Shown here: positions 24,707-34,713 of the stretch, piece after piece
Numbering within the stretch: the stretch's first letter is position 1
Layout: every line of letters starts with the position of its first letter
Assembly: GCA_023955335.1 (NCBI GenBank)
Contig: JAGSGF010000013.1
Span: 1-64,000 of the forward strand
Direction of reading: 5' to 3'
Source: Yoonia sp.
GTDB taxonomy: Bacteria > Pseudomonadota > Alphaproteobacteria > Rhodobacterales > Rhodobacteraceae
DNA length: 64,000 nt
Made by a program: the position numbers and the translations under genes
Notes under the pieces: model-generated
The model's input: the letters and a program-made list of their open reading frames with translations, nothing else
Told to the model about the DNA's origin: nothing
Database searches by the model: none

Positions 24707-25708
24707 CGTCGCGCCGATCACGATCCCTTCGTAACCGCGCCCTTCGGCACGTGCGAGGGATGGCTCCTTCGTTCCGCTGCGCAGTTCGGGGAAGACAGCC
24801 AGAATTTCACGCGCCTGATCGGTGGTCAGTGTTTTGATCGCTTGATCGCCTGCATAAGTGCTTTCTGATGGGCAGTCGTTTGCCCAAATCACTTCGTGAT
24901 AGTCGAACATGATATACACATAATTGACAAGCCCGCCTTCGATCCGGCGCACGTTACGATCGTTGATCAACAGTTTCGCGCTGATCAGCATCTCATCGTC
25001 GCCACAGACCAGTTCTGCCAACGCACCAGAAATAAGCATGCGGTGGTTGGGCGAGACCAGTAGTCGGGCAGAGCAGCCCAAGGTACCTTCTTCGAATGCG
25101 ATCGGCGCCATATCACCAATCGCTGGAATGGTGCGCGCACCGACCCAGCGGACCGTTTGCAGGCCATGGTCGCGCGTCATGACGCGGTCGCCTGCGACGA
25201 TGTCCTCAATCGGGCGTTCACCAAGGGCCGTTTTAATCAGCGACCCTGCAGTAAAGCAGGCAAACTCGCTGTAAGGAGCGGGCCTCCCGCCGATATTGCT
25301 GTCGTCGGTAAAGACATAGGTCAGTCCGGGGACCATTGGGCTGTTTGTGATAAACGCCGTGGTGTTATTGGAGCCGTTGTTTCCCGCGCCGATTGTGATC
25401 GCATATCCTTCGAAACCAGTGTCGTCAGTTAAGCGGTAGCTGATCAGGATGCGTGTGCCTGCGGCGTATGTTACACCATCGAGGGTCACGGCGTTCGAAA
25501 GTACCTGAGTTGAATAGCCAACATCGTTGAAATCCGCATCCTTGTCAGTCACGTCGACCTGACGGGCCGTCGCCCCAGTCTTCAGCGCGATGTTGAAGGG
25601 CGGGGTGCCTTGCGCACGCGCTTCTTGTGCGTCAGGCGGCGCGATTAAGCGCCCTGACGTGTCAAAGTCACTGAGTTGGTAAACATATTGCAATGCATAG
25701 TCAGACAT
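24701..25708 (-). CDS. Hint (hedgehog/intein)-domain protein
   Basis: The 335-residue protein has an N-terminal beta-rich part of about 150 residues, then a Hint domain. That domain starts CFTAGSLIKTALGERPIEDIVAGDRVMT and continues to VSPNHRMLI, with the typical catalytic Cys and the His of the block B-like region. A C-terminal 60-residue tail follows the fold, so self-cleavage at the Cys is conceivable. Single-copy Hint proteins are common in Roseobacters, often secreted, but no signal peptide is seen here. Function is unknown. Confidence 0.85.
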   Translation of the reverse strand: MSDYALQYVYQLSDFDTSGRLIAPPDAQEARAQGTPPFNIALKTGATARQVDVTDKDADFNDVGYSTQVLSNAVTLDGVTYAAGTRILISYRLTDDTGFEGYAITIGAGNNGSNNTTAFITNSPMVPGLTYVFTDDSNIGGRPAPYSEFACFTAGSLIKTALGERPIEDIVAGDRVMTRDHGLQTVRWVGARTIPAIGDMAPIAFEEGTLGCSARLLVSPNHRMLISGALAELVCGDDEMLISAKLLINDRNVRRIEGGLVNYVYIMFDYHEVIWANDCPSESTYAGDQAIKTLTTDQAREILAVFPELRSGTKEPSLARAEGRGYEGIVIGATL

Positions 25709-25830
25709 CGGGCGTCATCCTTTTGGCGGTCTTCTCGTTACGCCAAAGGAATGACTTGGCTAAAGGGCGAAACTTGGACGTGTTCCCACCCATTTCGGGG
25801 CATTTTGCGTACAATCTGCCTTAATCTGCC

Positions 25831-26181
25831 TTATTGGTTCCCATAAACCATCAATGCGGTGACTAACGCACCTGGATTTGCAGCATATAGTCCAAGATCT
25901 GATTGGAGCTGGATAATCCTTGCCGATCTGTCGCTGTCTGGAATGCGGGCGGTATCCATGGCTTGGATCAGAATTGGGCCAGTGCCCGCATTGATCTGAT
26001 CAATCAGGGCAGGGTGGTTTGATTTCACCAAAACCTCGACGGGACCTCGCCTGTCATCAGACATCAGGTTTTGCGCCAAAGTGGCAATGCCGTTGAAGGG
26101 CCGCAAAAGCGGATTGCCTACGTCATTGGCCTCGTTGGTGCATCCGGTTAAAAGAACCAGACAGGAAAGGGCGATGCGCAT
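25831..26181 (-). CDS. Small putative lipoprotein
   Basis: From ATG 26181 (AAGG upstream) the product is 116 residues. It has a lipoprotein signal MRIALSCLVLLTGC, with the lipobox cysteine at residue 14. The mature part has no recognised domain. Longer frames upstream are less likely because they bury the signal peptide. It lies alone between the Hint gene and rplU. Confidence 0.7.
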   Translation of the reverse strand: MRIALSCLVLLTGCTNEANDVGNPLLRPFNGIATLAQNLMSDDRRGPVEVLVKSNHPALIDQINAGTGPILIQAMDTARIPDSDRSARIIQLQSDLGLYAANPGALVTALMVYGNQ

Positions 26182-26203
26182 GTTTTGACCTTTGTCTTTG
26201 TGC

Positions 26204-26231
26204 TTGACTTGAACCCAGTATGGACTGATAA
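26204..26231 (+). promoter_or_regulatory. Candidate sigma-70 promoter of rplU-rpmA
   Basis: TTGACT (26204-26209), a 16-bp spacer and TGATAA (26226-26231) give a plausible -35/-10 pair. The rplU leader would then be about 120 nt. Confidence 0.4.
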
Positions 26232-26311
26232 GCCGCCATCCGAGCAAGTGACTTGTTTGGTGCTATGCGAAATTACGCCCAATAGGGCGCGCCGTCCAAA
26301 GGTACAAAACG

Positions 26312-26325
26312 CCTGTATATACAGG
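26312..26325. promoter_or_regulatory. 14-bp perfect palindrome CCTGTATATACAGG in the rplU leader
   Basis: The palindrome is exact and lies 35 bp before the rplU start. It could be an operator or, if transcribed, part of a leader structure. Only the symmetry is seen directly. Confidence 0.45.
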
Positions 26326-26360
26326 GGCCTCCATGACGCGGGACATTAAAGGAAAGACAT

Positions 26361-27080
26361 ATGTTTGCGGTTCTCAAAACCGGCGGCAAGCAGTACAAAG
26401 TTGCCTCAGGCGACGTATTGCGTGTTGAAAAGCTGGACGCTTCTGCCGGCGAAACTATCCAATTCAACGAAGTATTGATGGTAAATAACACTGTTGGCGC
26501 GCCTTTCGTGGCAGACGCTGGCGTGCAAGCCGAAGTGATCGACCAGATCAAAGGTGAAAAGACCATCAACTTCGTTAAGCGTCGCCGGAAGCACTCTTCC
26601 GCACGTAAAAAGGGCCACCGTCAGCAACTGACGCTTGTCCGGATCGGCGATATCCTAGAATCAGGCGCTGATAAGTCCGGTGTTAAAGCTGCAATGGGCG
26701 GCGCTGGCGTTTCTTATGCAGTCGCACTTGGCGCACCAACATCGTTGAAGGCAGCAGCCGCAGCTGCACGTGCTTCCCAGCCAAAAGCTGAGAAGAAAAC
26801 TGCAGCACCTAAGGCAGCCGCGCCAAACGCTGAAAAGCCAGCTAAGGCCGCACCAAAGGCGAAAGCAGCAGCGTCTACCGATGCCGACGATCTGACACGC
26901 ATCAGCGGTGTTGGTCCGGTTATCGTGAAAAAGCTTCACGCACTGGATGTGACATCATTCGCGCAAATCGCAGCATGGACGCCAGAAGATGTGGCTGACA
27001 TGGACGAGAAATTGTCTTTCAAAGGCCGCATCGACCGTGACGACTGGTTGGTTCAGGCTGCTGAATTCGCTAAAGGTTAA
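26361..27080 (+). CDS. rplU: 50S ribosomal protein L21 with a C-terminal helix-hairpin-helix extension
   Basis: Residues 1-103 are a normal L21 ([17 protein letters not shown] at the start; [21 protein letters not shown] near the end). About 70 residues rich in Ala, Lys and Pro follow. The last 60 residues form a helix-hairpin-helix-like domain ([20 protein letters not shown]). Total length is 239 residues, more than twice a normal L21. The extension is a Rhodobacterales feature as far as I know. Its role, perhaps RNA or DNA contact outside the ribosome body, is not known. The gene is followed by rpmA after 11 bp. Confidence 0.96.
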   Translation: MFAVLKTGGKQYKVASGDVLRVEKLDASAGETIQFNEVLMVNNTVGAPFVADAGVQAEVIDQIKGEKTINFVKRRRKHSSARKKGHRQQLTLVRIGDILESGADKSGVKAAMGGAGVSYAVALGAPTSLKAAAAAARASQPKAEKKTAAPKAAAPNAEKPAKAAPKAKAAASTDADDLTRISGVGPVIVKKLHALDVTSFAQIAAWTPEDVADMDEKLSFKGRIDRDDWLVQAAEFAKG

Positions 27081-27091
27081 GGAGAGACACC

Positions 27092-27361
27092 ATGGCACAT
27101 AAAAAAGCAGGCGGTTCATCCCGTAACGGTCGTGACTCAGCTGGACGCCGTCTTGGCGTTAAGAAATTTGGTGGCGAATCTGTCATCCCAGGCAACATCA
27201 TCATGCGCCAACGTGGCACGAAGATGTGGCCGGGTGCGAACGTTGGCATGGGCAAGGATCATACGATCTTTGCAACTGTTGTTGGCAACGTCCAATTCCA
27301 CAAAGGCCTGAAAGGCCGCACCTTTATTTCGGTTCTTCCAGTGGCGGAGGCCGCTGAATAA
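27092..27361 (+). CDS. rpmA: 50S ribosomal protein L27
   Basis: The 89-residue protein starts [16 protein letters not shown], a hallmark of L27, and continues with [11 protein letters not shown] and [11 protein letters not shown]. It lies near the peptidyl-transferase centre of the 50S subunit. GGAGAG precedes the start. It is co-transcribed with rplU and followed by a strong terminator. Confidence 0.98.
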   Translation: MAHKKAGGSSRNGRDSAGRRLGVKKFGGESVIPGNIIMRQRGTKMWPGANVGMGKDHTIFATVVGNVQFHKGLKGRTFISVLPVAEAAE

Positions 27362-27388
27362 ACCGAACCTAAGGTAACACATAATTTA

Positions 27389-27417
27389 GGGGATCGGTGC
27401 AAACCGATCCCCTTTTT
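27389..27417 (+). terminator. Strong intrinsic terminator after rpmA
   Basis: GGGGATCGGT, loop GCAA and ACCGATCCCC (27389-27412) form a perfect 10-bp stem with a tetraloop, followed by TTTTT. Confidence 0.95.
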
Positions 27418-27475
27418 CGTTTTGGTCCCACAGCGATATTTGTTGGGTTAGCGATTTTTTCGAGGAGGAAAATGC

Positions 27476-28018
27476 ATGTTACATGACTCATTGAACACCC
27501 AATTGACCATTCCCGCGGACCGCTTTGTTATGCGCCCGATCCAGAAATCCGATTCCGGTCTCATTGAGATGTATGCATCCGACGTTCGTGTCGCCCGTGG
27601 CAGCCGCGCCATGCCGCATCCGATGCCACCCGGCGCTGTTGAGGCGATGATCGCCCGTGCAAATTCACCTGACCGTGCGGAAGACGTATGGGTCATGGAT
27701 GGATCGGCCAAAGGTCACGCCGAAGCGATTGGTGTCATCAGCTTGAACCGCATGGACCGCGATCAATCCGAGGTGTTTTTCTGGGTCGCACCCGCGTTCT
27801 GGAACACTGGCTTTGCGTCAGAAGCGGTGCGCACCATGATTGCGGCCAATCCACACGCAGCAAAGAGGTTCTTTGCCGAGATGTTCCAAGACAACCCGGG
27901 GTCAGCGCGTGTATTGACCAACTGCGGGTTCGACTATCTTGGCGATGCAGAAGCGTTTTCCGTTGCCCGCGGCGCGACAGTACCCACATGGACATACACT
28001 CTTAAGACCGGCCTGTGA
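27476..28018 (+). CDS. GNAT-family N-acetyltransferase (RimJ/RimL-like)
   Basis: The 180-residue protein shows the GNAT order of elements: an N-terminal FVMRPIQKSDSGLIEMYAS, a central sheet GVISLNRMDRDQSEVFFWVAPAFW, then GFASEAVRTMI and SARVLTNCGFDYLGDA. AGGAGGA precedes ATG 27476. Such enzymes acetylate N-termini, amino groups or small molecules using acetyl-CoA. The substrate is unknown. It sits between ribosomal genes and obgE, as in many alphaproteobacteria. Confidence 0.85.
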   Translation: MLHDSLNTQLTIPADRFVMRPIQKSDSGLIEMYASDVRVARGSRAMPHPMPPGAVEAMIARANSPDRAEDVWVMDGSAKGHAEAIGVISLNRMDRDQSEVFFWVAPAFWNTGFASEAVRTMIAANPHAAKRFFAEMFQDNPGSARVLTNCGFDYLGDAEAFSVARGATVPTWTYTLKTGL

Positions 28019-28107
28019 CGGTTTCCGTCCGACCAGCCAAGCGCAGCTTGAGAACCGCCGCGCAATAGACTACCCCCTGCGCAAGACAGCCCCGAAAGGC
28101 CACTACG

Positions 28108-29160
28108 ATGAAGTTTCTTGATTTTGCGAAGGTTTATATCCGCTCTGGTGCGGGTGGTGCGGGCTGTATTTCGTTCCGGCGGGAAAAGTTTATCGAATAT
28201 GGCGGCCCAGATGGTGGTGATGGCGGCGCTGGCGGCTCTGTGGTTGTCGAGGTCGTCGACGGCCTGAACACCCTGATCGATTTCCGCTATCAACAGCATT
28301 TCTTTGCGCAAAATGGCCAGCACGGCATGGGCAGTCAATGCACGGGCCGCGACGGCATCGATAAGGTGCTGCTTGTGCCTGTCGGTACCGAAATTCTGGA
28401 CGAGGACCAAGAGACGGTTATCGCCGACATGACCGAGGTCGGCCAGCGCGTTGTAATTGCCAAAGGTGGCAACGGTGGGTGGGGTAACCTGCATTTCAAA
28501 TCTGCGACAAACCAAGCCCCACGTCGGGCCAATCCGGGTCAAGAAGCGGTCGAGCGTACAATTTGGCTGCGGCTCAAGCTGATTGCCGATGTTGGGCTGC
28601 TGGGCATGCCCAATGCGGGGAAATCCACGTTCCTTGCGGCCACGTCGAACGCCCGTCCAAAGGTTGCTGATTATCCGTTTACGACCCTTGTGCCAAACTT
28701 GGGTGTTGTTGGGATTGATAACGTTGAATTTGTTGTGGCTGACATTCCTGGCTTGATTGCTGGTGCAAGCGAAGGCCGCGGTCTGGGGGATTTGTTCCTT
28801 GCGCACGTCGAACGCTGTGCGGTCTTGTTGCATCTTGTTGATGGCGCATCCGGTGATCCGGTTGAGGACTACAAGACGATCATTCGCGAACTCGAGGCAT
28901 ATGGCGGCGATTTGGCCGACAAGCCGCGTGTCACTGTCTTAAACAAGATCGACGCGCTTGATGATGAAGAGCGTACATTCATCAAAGAAGAGTTAGAGGC
29001 CGCCACCGGCACCCCTGTGATGCTGATGTCGGGTGTGAGCCGTGAAGGCGTGCCCGACGTGTTGCGTGCATTGCGCGCCGAAATTGACGACAACCGCTTG
29101 CGCCACCGCGTAGCGGAGGAGGCGGAGCTGGATCAGGAGGACGCCCCTTGGCAGCCTTAA
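28108..29160 (+). CDS. obgE: GTPase ObgE/CgtA
   Basis: The 350-residue protein has the glycine-rich Obg domain ([29 protein letters not shown]). A GTPase domain follows with G1 GMPNAGKST, switch I region ADYPFTTL, G3 [16 protein letters not shown] and NKID. It acts in 50S assembly and stress control. Its end overlaps proB by 13 bp. Confidence 0.97.
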   Translation: MKFLDFAKVYIRSGAGGAGCISFRREKFIEYGGPDGGDGGAGGSVVVEVVDGLNTLIDFRYQQHFFAQNGQHGMGSQCTGRDGIDKVLLVPVGTEILDEDQETVIADMTEVGQRVVIAKGGNGGWGNLHFKSATNQAPRRANPGQEAVERTIWLRLKLIADVGLLGMPNAGKSTFLAATSNARPKVADYPFTTLVPNLGVVGIDNVEFVVADIPGLIAGASEGRGLGDLFLAHVERCAVLLHLVDGASGDPVEDYKTIIRELEAYGGDLADKPRVTVLNKIDALDDEERTFIKEELEAATGTPVMLMSGVSREGVPDVLRALRAEIDDNRLRHRVAEEAELDQEDAPWQP

Positions 29161-30254
29161 AAGACGCAAAACGACTGGTTGTTAAGATAGGATCAGCCCT
29201 TTTGGTTGACTCTGAGACGGGCGCATTGCGCCGCGATTGGCTCGCGTCATTGGCCGAGGATGTGGCTGAAATTCGTGGCCGTGGCACTGATGTAATCTTG
29301 GTGTCATCGGGGTCCATCGCGCTGGGGCGGGTTGTCTTAGGCTTGCCTGCAACGACATTGCCGCTGGAACAATCCCAAGCTGCTGCCGCTGTTGGTCAAA
29401 TTCAACTGGCCCGCGCCTATGAAGAGGTGCTCGCGCCGCATGGCATAACCACCGCTCAGATTCTTGTGACGTTAGAGGACTCTGCTGATCGCCGGCGGTA
29501 TTTGAACAGCCGTGCCACGATGCAAACGCTTTTATCGCTTGGCGTCACGCCCATCGTGAACGAAAATGATACCATTGCCACCGACGAAATCCGTTTTGGT
29601 GATAACGACAGATTAGCCGCCCAAGTCGCAGTGACAATTGGGGCCGATCAGTTGGTTTTATTGTCCGATGTGGACGGGCTTTATACGGCGAACCCCAACT
29701 TGCACAGTGACGCGCAACATATTGAAATTGTTAAACGTATCACCAAAGACATAGACGATATGGCCGGTGAATCTGCCTCTGTTATGTCCAAAGGTGGCAT
29801 GAAAACAAAGATTATGGCCGCCAAGATTGCCACAGAGGCAGGGTGCGCCATGGCAATTACATTAGGGTCGCTCCATAACCCCCTAAAATTGTTAAGTAAT
29901 GGTGCTAAGTCTACGTGGTTTACACCCCAAACAGACCCGCAGACAGCCCGTAAGCGCTGGATCGCTACGATGAAGCCTCGCGGCGCTGTGGTTGTGGATG
30001 ACGGTGCCCATCGCGCACTTTTAGCGGGTAAAAGCCTGTTGCCTGCTGGCGTGACTGGGGTTCGCGGTGATTTTGATCGTGGTGATCCAGTTGAGATTTG
30101 CACGCAAACAGGTGAAACGATCGCAACTGGCCTTATTCGCTACACGAGCATCGAGACGTCGCAGATTTTGGGCCACCAGTCAGATCAGATTGAACAGGTG
30201 CTTGGGTACAAAGGGCGGGCTGCTTTGATGCACCGCGATGATATGATTTTATGA
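29148..30254 (+). CDS. proB: Glutamate 5-kinase
   Basis: The 368-residue enzyme makes glutamyl 5-phosphate, the first step of proline synthesis. It has [13 protein letters not shown] at the start, [26 protein letters not shown] and a C-terminal PUA domain from about residue 275. The start is TTG 29148 with CAGGAGG upstream, inside the end of obgE. It is coupled to proA. Confidence 0.97.
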   Translation: MAALKDAKRLVVKIGSALLVDSETGALRRDWLASLAEDVAEIRGRGTDVILVSSGSIALGRVVLGLPATTLPLEQSQAAAAVGQIQLARAYEEVLAPHGITTAQILVTLEDSADRRRYLNSRATMQTLLSLGVTPIVNENDTIATDEIRFGDNDRLAAQVAVTIGADQLVLLSDVDGLYTANPNLHSDAQHIEIVKRITKDIDDMAGESASVMSKGGMKTKIMAAKIATEAGCAMAITLGSLHNPLKLLSNGAKSTWFTPQTDPQTARKRWIATMKPRGAVVVDDGAHRALLAGKSLLPAGVTGVRGDFDRGDPVEICTQTGETIATGLIRYTSIETSQILGHQSDQIEQVLGYKGRAALMHRDDMIL

Positions 30255-30262
30255 GGGATATC

Positions 30263-31516
30263 ATGGATATAGCAGACGTAATGCAGACTATTGGCGTAAA
30301 TGCGCGGGCTGCCGCACGTGGGCTTGCAACGGCATCTGCTGCGGCGAAAGAGACGGCATTGCTTGCTGCTGCTGACGCTGTGTGGGCGCAACGCGCTGAT
30401 ATTTTGGCCGCCAACGCTAAGGATTTGGCGTTTGGTGCCGACAAAGGTCTGTCACCGGCGATGATGGACCGGTTGATGCTGGACGAGGCGCGGATACAGG
30501 GCATGGTTGATGGCTTGCGTGCTGTGGCGGCGCAATCAGATCCGATCGGCGAAGTGACGGAAAGCTGGACCCAGCCAACTGGACTGCATATTCGTCGCGT
30601 GCGCACGCCGATTGGTGTGATCGGTGTCATCTATGAAAGCCGTCCGAACGTGACTGCCGACGCTGGTGCGCTTTGCCTGAAATCCGGCAATGCCGTTATT
30701 TTGCGCGGCGGATCAGAGAGTTTCCATTCCAGCACCGCTATTCATGCTTGTCTTGAAATCGGGCTTGTGACGGCCGGCCTGCCCAAACATGCCATCCAAC
30801 TTATTCCGACCCGCGACCGCGCCGCTGTGACTGCGATGCTACAAGCCGTGGACCACATTGATGTGATTGTCCCGCGCGGCGGCAAAGGGCTTGTCGGTTT
30901 GGTCCAAAAAGAGGCCCGCGTGCCGGTATTCGCGCATCTAGAAGGCATTTGTCATGTCTATGTTGATGGTGCGGCTGACTTAGAAAAGGCGCGTCGCGTG
31001 ATTTTGAACGCAAAGACCCGCCGGACGGGCATTTGTGGATCAGCTGAATGTCTGTTGGTTGACCGCGCGTTTTACGATGCACATGGTGATATTCTGATCC
31101 GCGATCTGATTGACGCGGGTGTCGAGGTGCGCGGTGATGCATCCGTTGCGAAAACCGCCGGCACGGTCGCTGCCAGTGCCGATGATTTTGGGCATGAGTT
31201 TCTTGATATGGTCATCGCAGCAAAGGTCGTTGATGGCGTTGATGCCGCGATCGACCATATTCGCAGCTTTGGTAGCAATCATACCGATGCAATTTTGACC
31301 GAAGATGACGCTGTTGCGGATAAATTCTTTCACCAGCTTGATAGTGCCATTTTGATGCGCAATGCGTCGACCCAATTTGCCGATGGTGGTGAATTTGGCA
31401 TGGGTGCGGAGATTGGGATAGCGACAGGCAAATTACATGCCCGCGGACCCGTAGGTGCAGTGCAACTGACAAGCTTTAAGTATCTTGTTGTTGGCGACGG
31501 AACGGTGCGCGCTTAA
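30263..31516 (+). CDS. proA: Gamma-glutamyl phosphate reductase
   Basis: The 417-residue enzyme reduces glutamyl phosphate to the semialdehyde in proline synthesis. It shows [29 protein letters not shown] and the catalytic cysteine in [13 protein letters not shown] 30263 has GAGGG five bases upstream; an ATG at 30251 overlapping the proB stop lacks such a site. Its end overlaps convergent chpT by 4 bp. Confidence 0.97.
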   Translation: MDIADVMQTIGVNARAAARGLATASAAAKETALLAAADAVWAQRADILAANAKDLAFGADKGLSPAMMDRLMLDEARIQGMVDGLRAVAAQSDPIGEVTESWTQPTGLHIRRVRTPIGVIGVIYESRPNVTADAGALCLKSGNAVILRGGSESFHSSTAIHACLEIGLVTAGLPKHAIQLIPTRDRAAVTAMLQAVDHIDVIVPRGGKGLVGLVQKEARVPVFAHLEGICHVYVDGAADLEKARRVILNAKTRRTGICGSAECLLVDRAFYDAHGDILIRDLIDAGVEVRGDASVAKTAGTVAASADDFGHEFLDMVIAAKVVDGVDAAIDHIRSFGSNHTDAILTEDDAVADKFFHQLDSAILMRNASTQFADGGEFGMGAEIGIATGKLHARGPVGAVQLTSFKYLVVGDGTVRA

Positions 31517-32106
31517 AATCGGACCGTTATGCTGTGAGCGTCGTGACTGATGGTCAGCTCGCGCCCCGCGTCTGCTATCACCGATGGGACAAGCGCGAAC
31601 TGAACTTGCGCTGCTTTATGATCAAACTGAACATTTGGGTTTGTCAAACTGTCCCAAAGCACCGTATCGATGACCAAGCGTGGCCCCGAGCCCGTTATTA
31701 CATACTGCTCACCGTCTTTCACGACAAGAATTTCACCGCCAAGTGGCATCGCTGTTTCTAAGCACTGCAGCAATAGAAACGCGATCCGGACCAACTGGCG
31801 TGACTGATCGGCTTCGATTTTCCAGAAATAGGTGAACCGGCCACCTTGGGCAGTTGCTGTCAGGACAGAAATCACCTCTTGGCGACCGATGATGTGGTCT
31901 TTGCTCGCAGCCCCGTACGCGATGCGGAAAAATCTGATTCGGGCATTGGCGTTACGCACACTTTCAGCGATCAAATCGAGCTCGGGGCTGGCGCCCGCAG
32001 GGGCGGACATTGTAAGAAGCTCGACGCCATTGCCGATTGCACCAATTGGGCTGATAAGGTCGTGACAAATACGCGCCCCGATCAATGCCGCGAGGTCGGC
32101 GTTCAT
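31513..32106 (-). CDS. chpT: Histidine phosphotransferase ChpT
   Basis: The 197-residue protein has the phosphoaccepting histidine in [22 protein letters not shown] near residue 15 and a degenerate kinase-like C-terminal domain without ATP motifs. ChpT passes phosphate from CckA to CtrA and CpdR. The ctrA gene itself is in this window at 51602. In Rhodobacterales this relay often controls motility and gene-transfer-agent functions rather than viability. Confidence 0.88.
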   Translation of the reverse strand: MNADLAALIGARICHDLISPIGAIGNGVELLTMSAPAGASPELDLIAESVRNANARIRFFRIAYGAASKDHIIGRQEVISVLTATAQGGRFTYFWKIEADQSRQLVRIAFLLLQCLETAMPLGGEILVVKDGEQYVITGSGPRLVIDTVLWDSLTNPNVQFDHKAAQVQFALVPSVIADAGRELTISHDAHSITVRF

Positions 32107-32140
32107 TGCATGCCTCTAAGCTTAAAAGGAATTTTGAACT

Positions 32141-32332
32141 GTGGATATGACATCAATTTTGGAACCAGGTATGCTGGTGCGCCACCCGACACAAGATGAT
32201 TGGGGCATCGGCCAAGTGCAGTCAAATATCAACGGTAAGGTTACGGTCAATTTTCGTGAAACGGGCAAAGTCGTCGTTGATGGTGCGCGGGTCATGCTGA
32301 TCCTTGTTCAAAGTAGCGACGTAACAACCTAA
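32141..32332 (+). CDS. DUF3553 small protein
   Basis: The 63-residue protein reads ILEPGMLVRHPTQDDWGIGQVQ and then KVTVNFRETGKVVVDG. It is a CarD/KOW-like beta fold seen in DUF3553 and in helicase C-terminal segments. The start is GTG 32141, ten bases after AAGGA, or ATG 32147. It is divergent from chpT with only 34 bp between them. It may bind nucleic acid or polymerase; this is inference from the fold. Confidence 0.82.
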   Translation: MDMTSILEPGMLVRHPTQDDWGIGQVQSNINGKVTVNFRETGKVVVDGARVMLILVQSSDVTT

Positions 32333-32399
32333 GGTAGCGAGCCATCCCTGCCTGTCAATCATAGTTAATGCACGCTCTGCCAAAAGCGTTGCCAAATCG

Positions 32400-32414
32400 T
32401 TAACAGAAACCTAA
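32400..32414. promoter_or_regulatory. CtrA-like box TTAA-N7-CTAA upstream of olsB
   Basis: One base differs from the canonical TTAA-N7-TTAA CtrA site. It lies about 35 bp before the olsB start. Low-information motif; tentative. Confidence 0.25.
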
Positions 32415-32448
32415 AACACGATCGCTTGTGACTTTGAAAAGGACCATG

Positions 32449-33222
32449 ATGCCGTCTGCCAATCCGTCTTTTGTGGTCCGTCAGGCCGCCACGCCTGCAG
32501 ATATCCGTGCTGCCCAGCGATTACGCTATGCCGTGTTTGTGGATGAGCTTGGCGGTGACGGCCCTGATGTTAACCATGAAACCAAGCGGGAATGTGACGC
32601 GTTTGACGACCATGCGACCCATCTACTGCTCGAAGATACGACCCGCCCTGCGGATGATCGCGTTGTGGGTGTTTACCGAACGATGACGACCGATCAGGCA
32701 CGGGCTGCAGGCGGGTTTTATTGTGCGGGTGAATTCGATTTGTCGGTGCTCGTCGGGTCTGGCCGTCGCTTGCTAGAGCTTGGCCGGTCGTGCCTTCACC
32801 CGGATTATCGAGGCGGCACTGCAATGTTGCATCTTTGGGCCGGACTTGCCGATTTTGCGGTTGATCTTGATACTGAGATTTTGTTCGGCGTTGCCTCGTT
32901 TCATGGCACCAACGTGAATGAATTGGCTGAACCGTTGTCCTACCTTGCAGATAAACATCGCGCTGATGACACGATGACTGCGACTGCGAAGGCCCCACAC
33001 GCTGTACCAATGACGATTATTCCCGTGGATCAAATCGACCGCAAAGCTGCGATGCGCGCTACGCCTGCGCTGATAAAGGCGTATCTGCGGCTTGGCGGCG
33101 TTGTCGGGCAGGGTGCCTATGTTGATCATGCGTTTAACACGACTGATATTTGCCTGATCTTGGATACCGCCCAGATGACTGCGCGGGCTGCGGCATTATA
33201 CGGTGCAGGAGACCGCACATGA
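32449..33222 (+). CDS. olsB: Ornithine-acyl carrier protein N-acyltransferase
   Basis: The 257-residue protein matches OlsB: RLRYAVFVDELGGD near the start, then DHATHLLLED, RLLELGRSCLHPDYRGG and LFGVASFHGTN. It adds a 3-hydroxy fatty acid to ornithine, the first step of ornithine-lipid synthesis at the inner membrane. ATG 32449 has AAAAGGA five bases upstream. It overlaps olsA by 4 bp. Ornithine lipids often replace phospholipids under phosphate limitation. Confidence 0.92.
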   Translation: MPSANPSFVVRQAATPADIRAAQRLRYAVFVDELGGDGPDVNHETKRECDAFDDHATHLLLEDTTRPADDRVVGVYRTMTTDQARAAGGFYCAGEFDLSVLVGSGRRLLELGRSCLHPDYRGGTAMLHLWAGLADFAVDLDTEILFGVASFHGTNVNELAEPLSYLADKHRADDTMTATAKAPHAVPMTIIPVDQIDRKAAMRATPALIKAYLRLGGVVGQGAYVDHAFNTTDICLILDTAQMTARAAALYGAGDRT

Positions 33223-34055
33223 CTGATAGCTGGCGCGGCGTACCTGAACCCGATCATATCACGATCACGCCCATGGGCTGGGTGCGTGTTGGTCTGCGCG
33301 GGGTGCCGTTGGCGGTCGTTGTCTTTGGCTGTCTGCTGTTGCTACTGGCGACGCGGTTGATCGAGAGGCCCTTGTTCGGCCTGCGCCGCCCTTGGACGCC
33401 CTATATCACGCAATTTGTATGTCGGTCCGCCTTTTTCATCCTCGGGATCGGTTATACGCGGGTAGGCACGCCTATGCAGGGGGCTGGCGCAGTTGTGGCA
33501 AATCATTCGTCGTGGCTCGATATTTTCGCGCTGAATGCAGCGAAGCGGATCTACTTTGTGTCCAAGGCAGAAGTCGCCGCATGGCCCGGCATTGGTTGGC
33601 TCGCGCGTGCAACGGGCACTGTGTTTATCAAACGTGATCGCCGCGAGGCGTCTTCACAGGTAGAAGTATTCCGCGCACGGTTACATGCTGGACATAAACT
33701 GCTGTTTTTCCCTGAAGGCACCAGCACAGATGGTTTACAGGTCTTGCCGTTTAAGCCGACATTATTTGCTGCATTCTTTGATCCGGCACTGGCAGAAATA
33801 ATGCGTTTACAGTCCGTTACACTGCGATATTCATCCCCGGAGGGCACCGACGCGCGGTTCTATGGCTGGTGGGGTGATATGGATTTCGGGCCACATCTGC
33901 TAGCAACTTTGGCCGCACCAACGCAGGGCAGCGTGACGGTTATTTACCATCCGCCTGTACAATTGTCGGATTACGCAAACCGCAAGGTTTTGGCCAAATC
34001 GCTCGAGGATCAGGTCCGCAGCGGCTTAGCTCATCGCGTTGATCAAAGCCTTTAG
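33219..34055 (+). CDS. olsA: Lyso-ornithine lipid O-acyltransferase
   Basis: The 278-residue protein has a membrane helix near residues 30-50. The acyltransferase motifs are VVANHSSWLDIF (HX4D variant), GTVFIKRDRRE and FPEGTSTDG, typical of PlsC-family OlsA. It completes ornithine lipid by acylating the hydroxyl of the lyso-lipid. It may also act as a lyso-phosphatidate acyltransferase. Its end overlaps the convergent TenI-like gene by 30 bp. Confidence 0.9.
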   Translation: MTDSWRGVPEPDHITITPMGWVRVGLRGVPLAVVVFGCLLLLLATRLIERPLFGLRRPWTPYITQFVCRSAFFILGIGYTRVGTPMQGAGAVVANHSSWLDIFALNAAKRIYFVSKAEVAAWPGIGWLARATGTVFIKRDRREASSQVEVFRARLHAGHKLLFFPEGTSTDGLQVLPFKPTLFAAFFDPALAEIMRLQSVTLRYSSPEGTDARFYGWWGDMDFGPHLLATLAAPTQGSVTVIYHPPVQLSDYANRKVLAKSLEDQVRSGLAHRVDQSL

Positions 34056-34649
34056 TGCAGCAACCGGATCTTCGTTTTTCCAAACCTCGTCTGAAAAGGC
34101 AAAGAAGTCGGTATGCGGCGTCAGTTTCCGGATCAGATCCATGGTCAGCGCGCCTTCGGCAACGACGGGGACCTCAATCATCTGCGACCACCATTCAAAC
34201 AGGTCAATCGGGGCCGTTTCGCCATCGCCCAGAACGCTGGTCCCAACAGGGCCAAAGCTGATATAATCCGCGCTCAACTCGCCAGCAGTCATGCCATCAT
34301 GGGTTGAGTTGCCACAATAGGTGCCAATAATCGCATCGTCGCCCAAATCTTTGCGGGTCTTTTTGATTGACCGCGATCCATCCAATAGGTGCACGCCGTC
34401 AAGCCCAAGCCGTTCGACAAGCTGAATGTGACTTTCGATCACCAAGGCCACGTCACGCGCATGGGTCACTTCGCGCAACGCATCTGCGGTTTTTGCGATG
34501 TGGTCTTCGTCGCGGCTGGCAAGTGACAAGCGCACACACGCAATGTCAGTGCTATCCAGACAGGCAGCAAGCTGATCGGGGAAAGACATCAAGTCGATCT
34601 CATTTGGCGTAATGAGATAAAGCTGCGGCATTTCAAGGGTGTCAGACAT
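34026..34649 (-). CDS. Thiamine phosphate synthase/TenI-like protein
   Basis: The 207-residue TIM-barrel protein has QLYLITPNEIDL at the start, LGLDGVHLLDGSRS, IIGTYCGNSTHDGMTAGELSADYISFGPVG and VVAEGALTMD. The phosphate-binding and THS-like elements are close to ThiE/TenI. However, several ThiE catalytic positions differ, so synthase activity is uncertain. No other thiamine genes are adjacent. Confidence 0.78.
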   Translation of the reverse strand: MSDTLEMPQLYLITPNEIDLMSFPDQLAACLDSTDIACVRLSLASRDEDHIAKTADALREVTHARDVALVIESHIQLVERLGLDGVHLLDGSRSIKKTRKDLGDDAIIGTYCGNSTHDGMTAGELSADYISFGPVGTSVLGDGETAPIDLFEWWSQMIEVPVVAEGALTMDLIRKLTPHTDFFAFSDEVWKNEDPVAALKALINAMS

Positions 34650-34713
34650 AGGGGCAACTTTCGCATAAATTTGATGGCGTTTGCCGCGTTCTAGCGGGGA
34701 TTGGCAGGTTTGG

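Noticed and set aside
26760-26880. Ala/Lys-rich low-complexity stretch as a DNA repeat
   Set aside because: It is the linker of the L21 extension and is read in frame, not an independent repeat.
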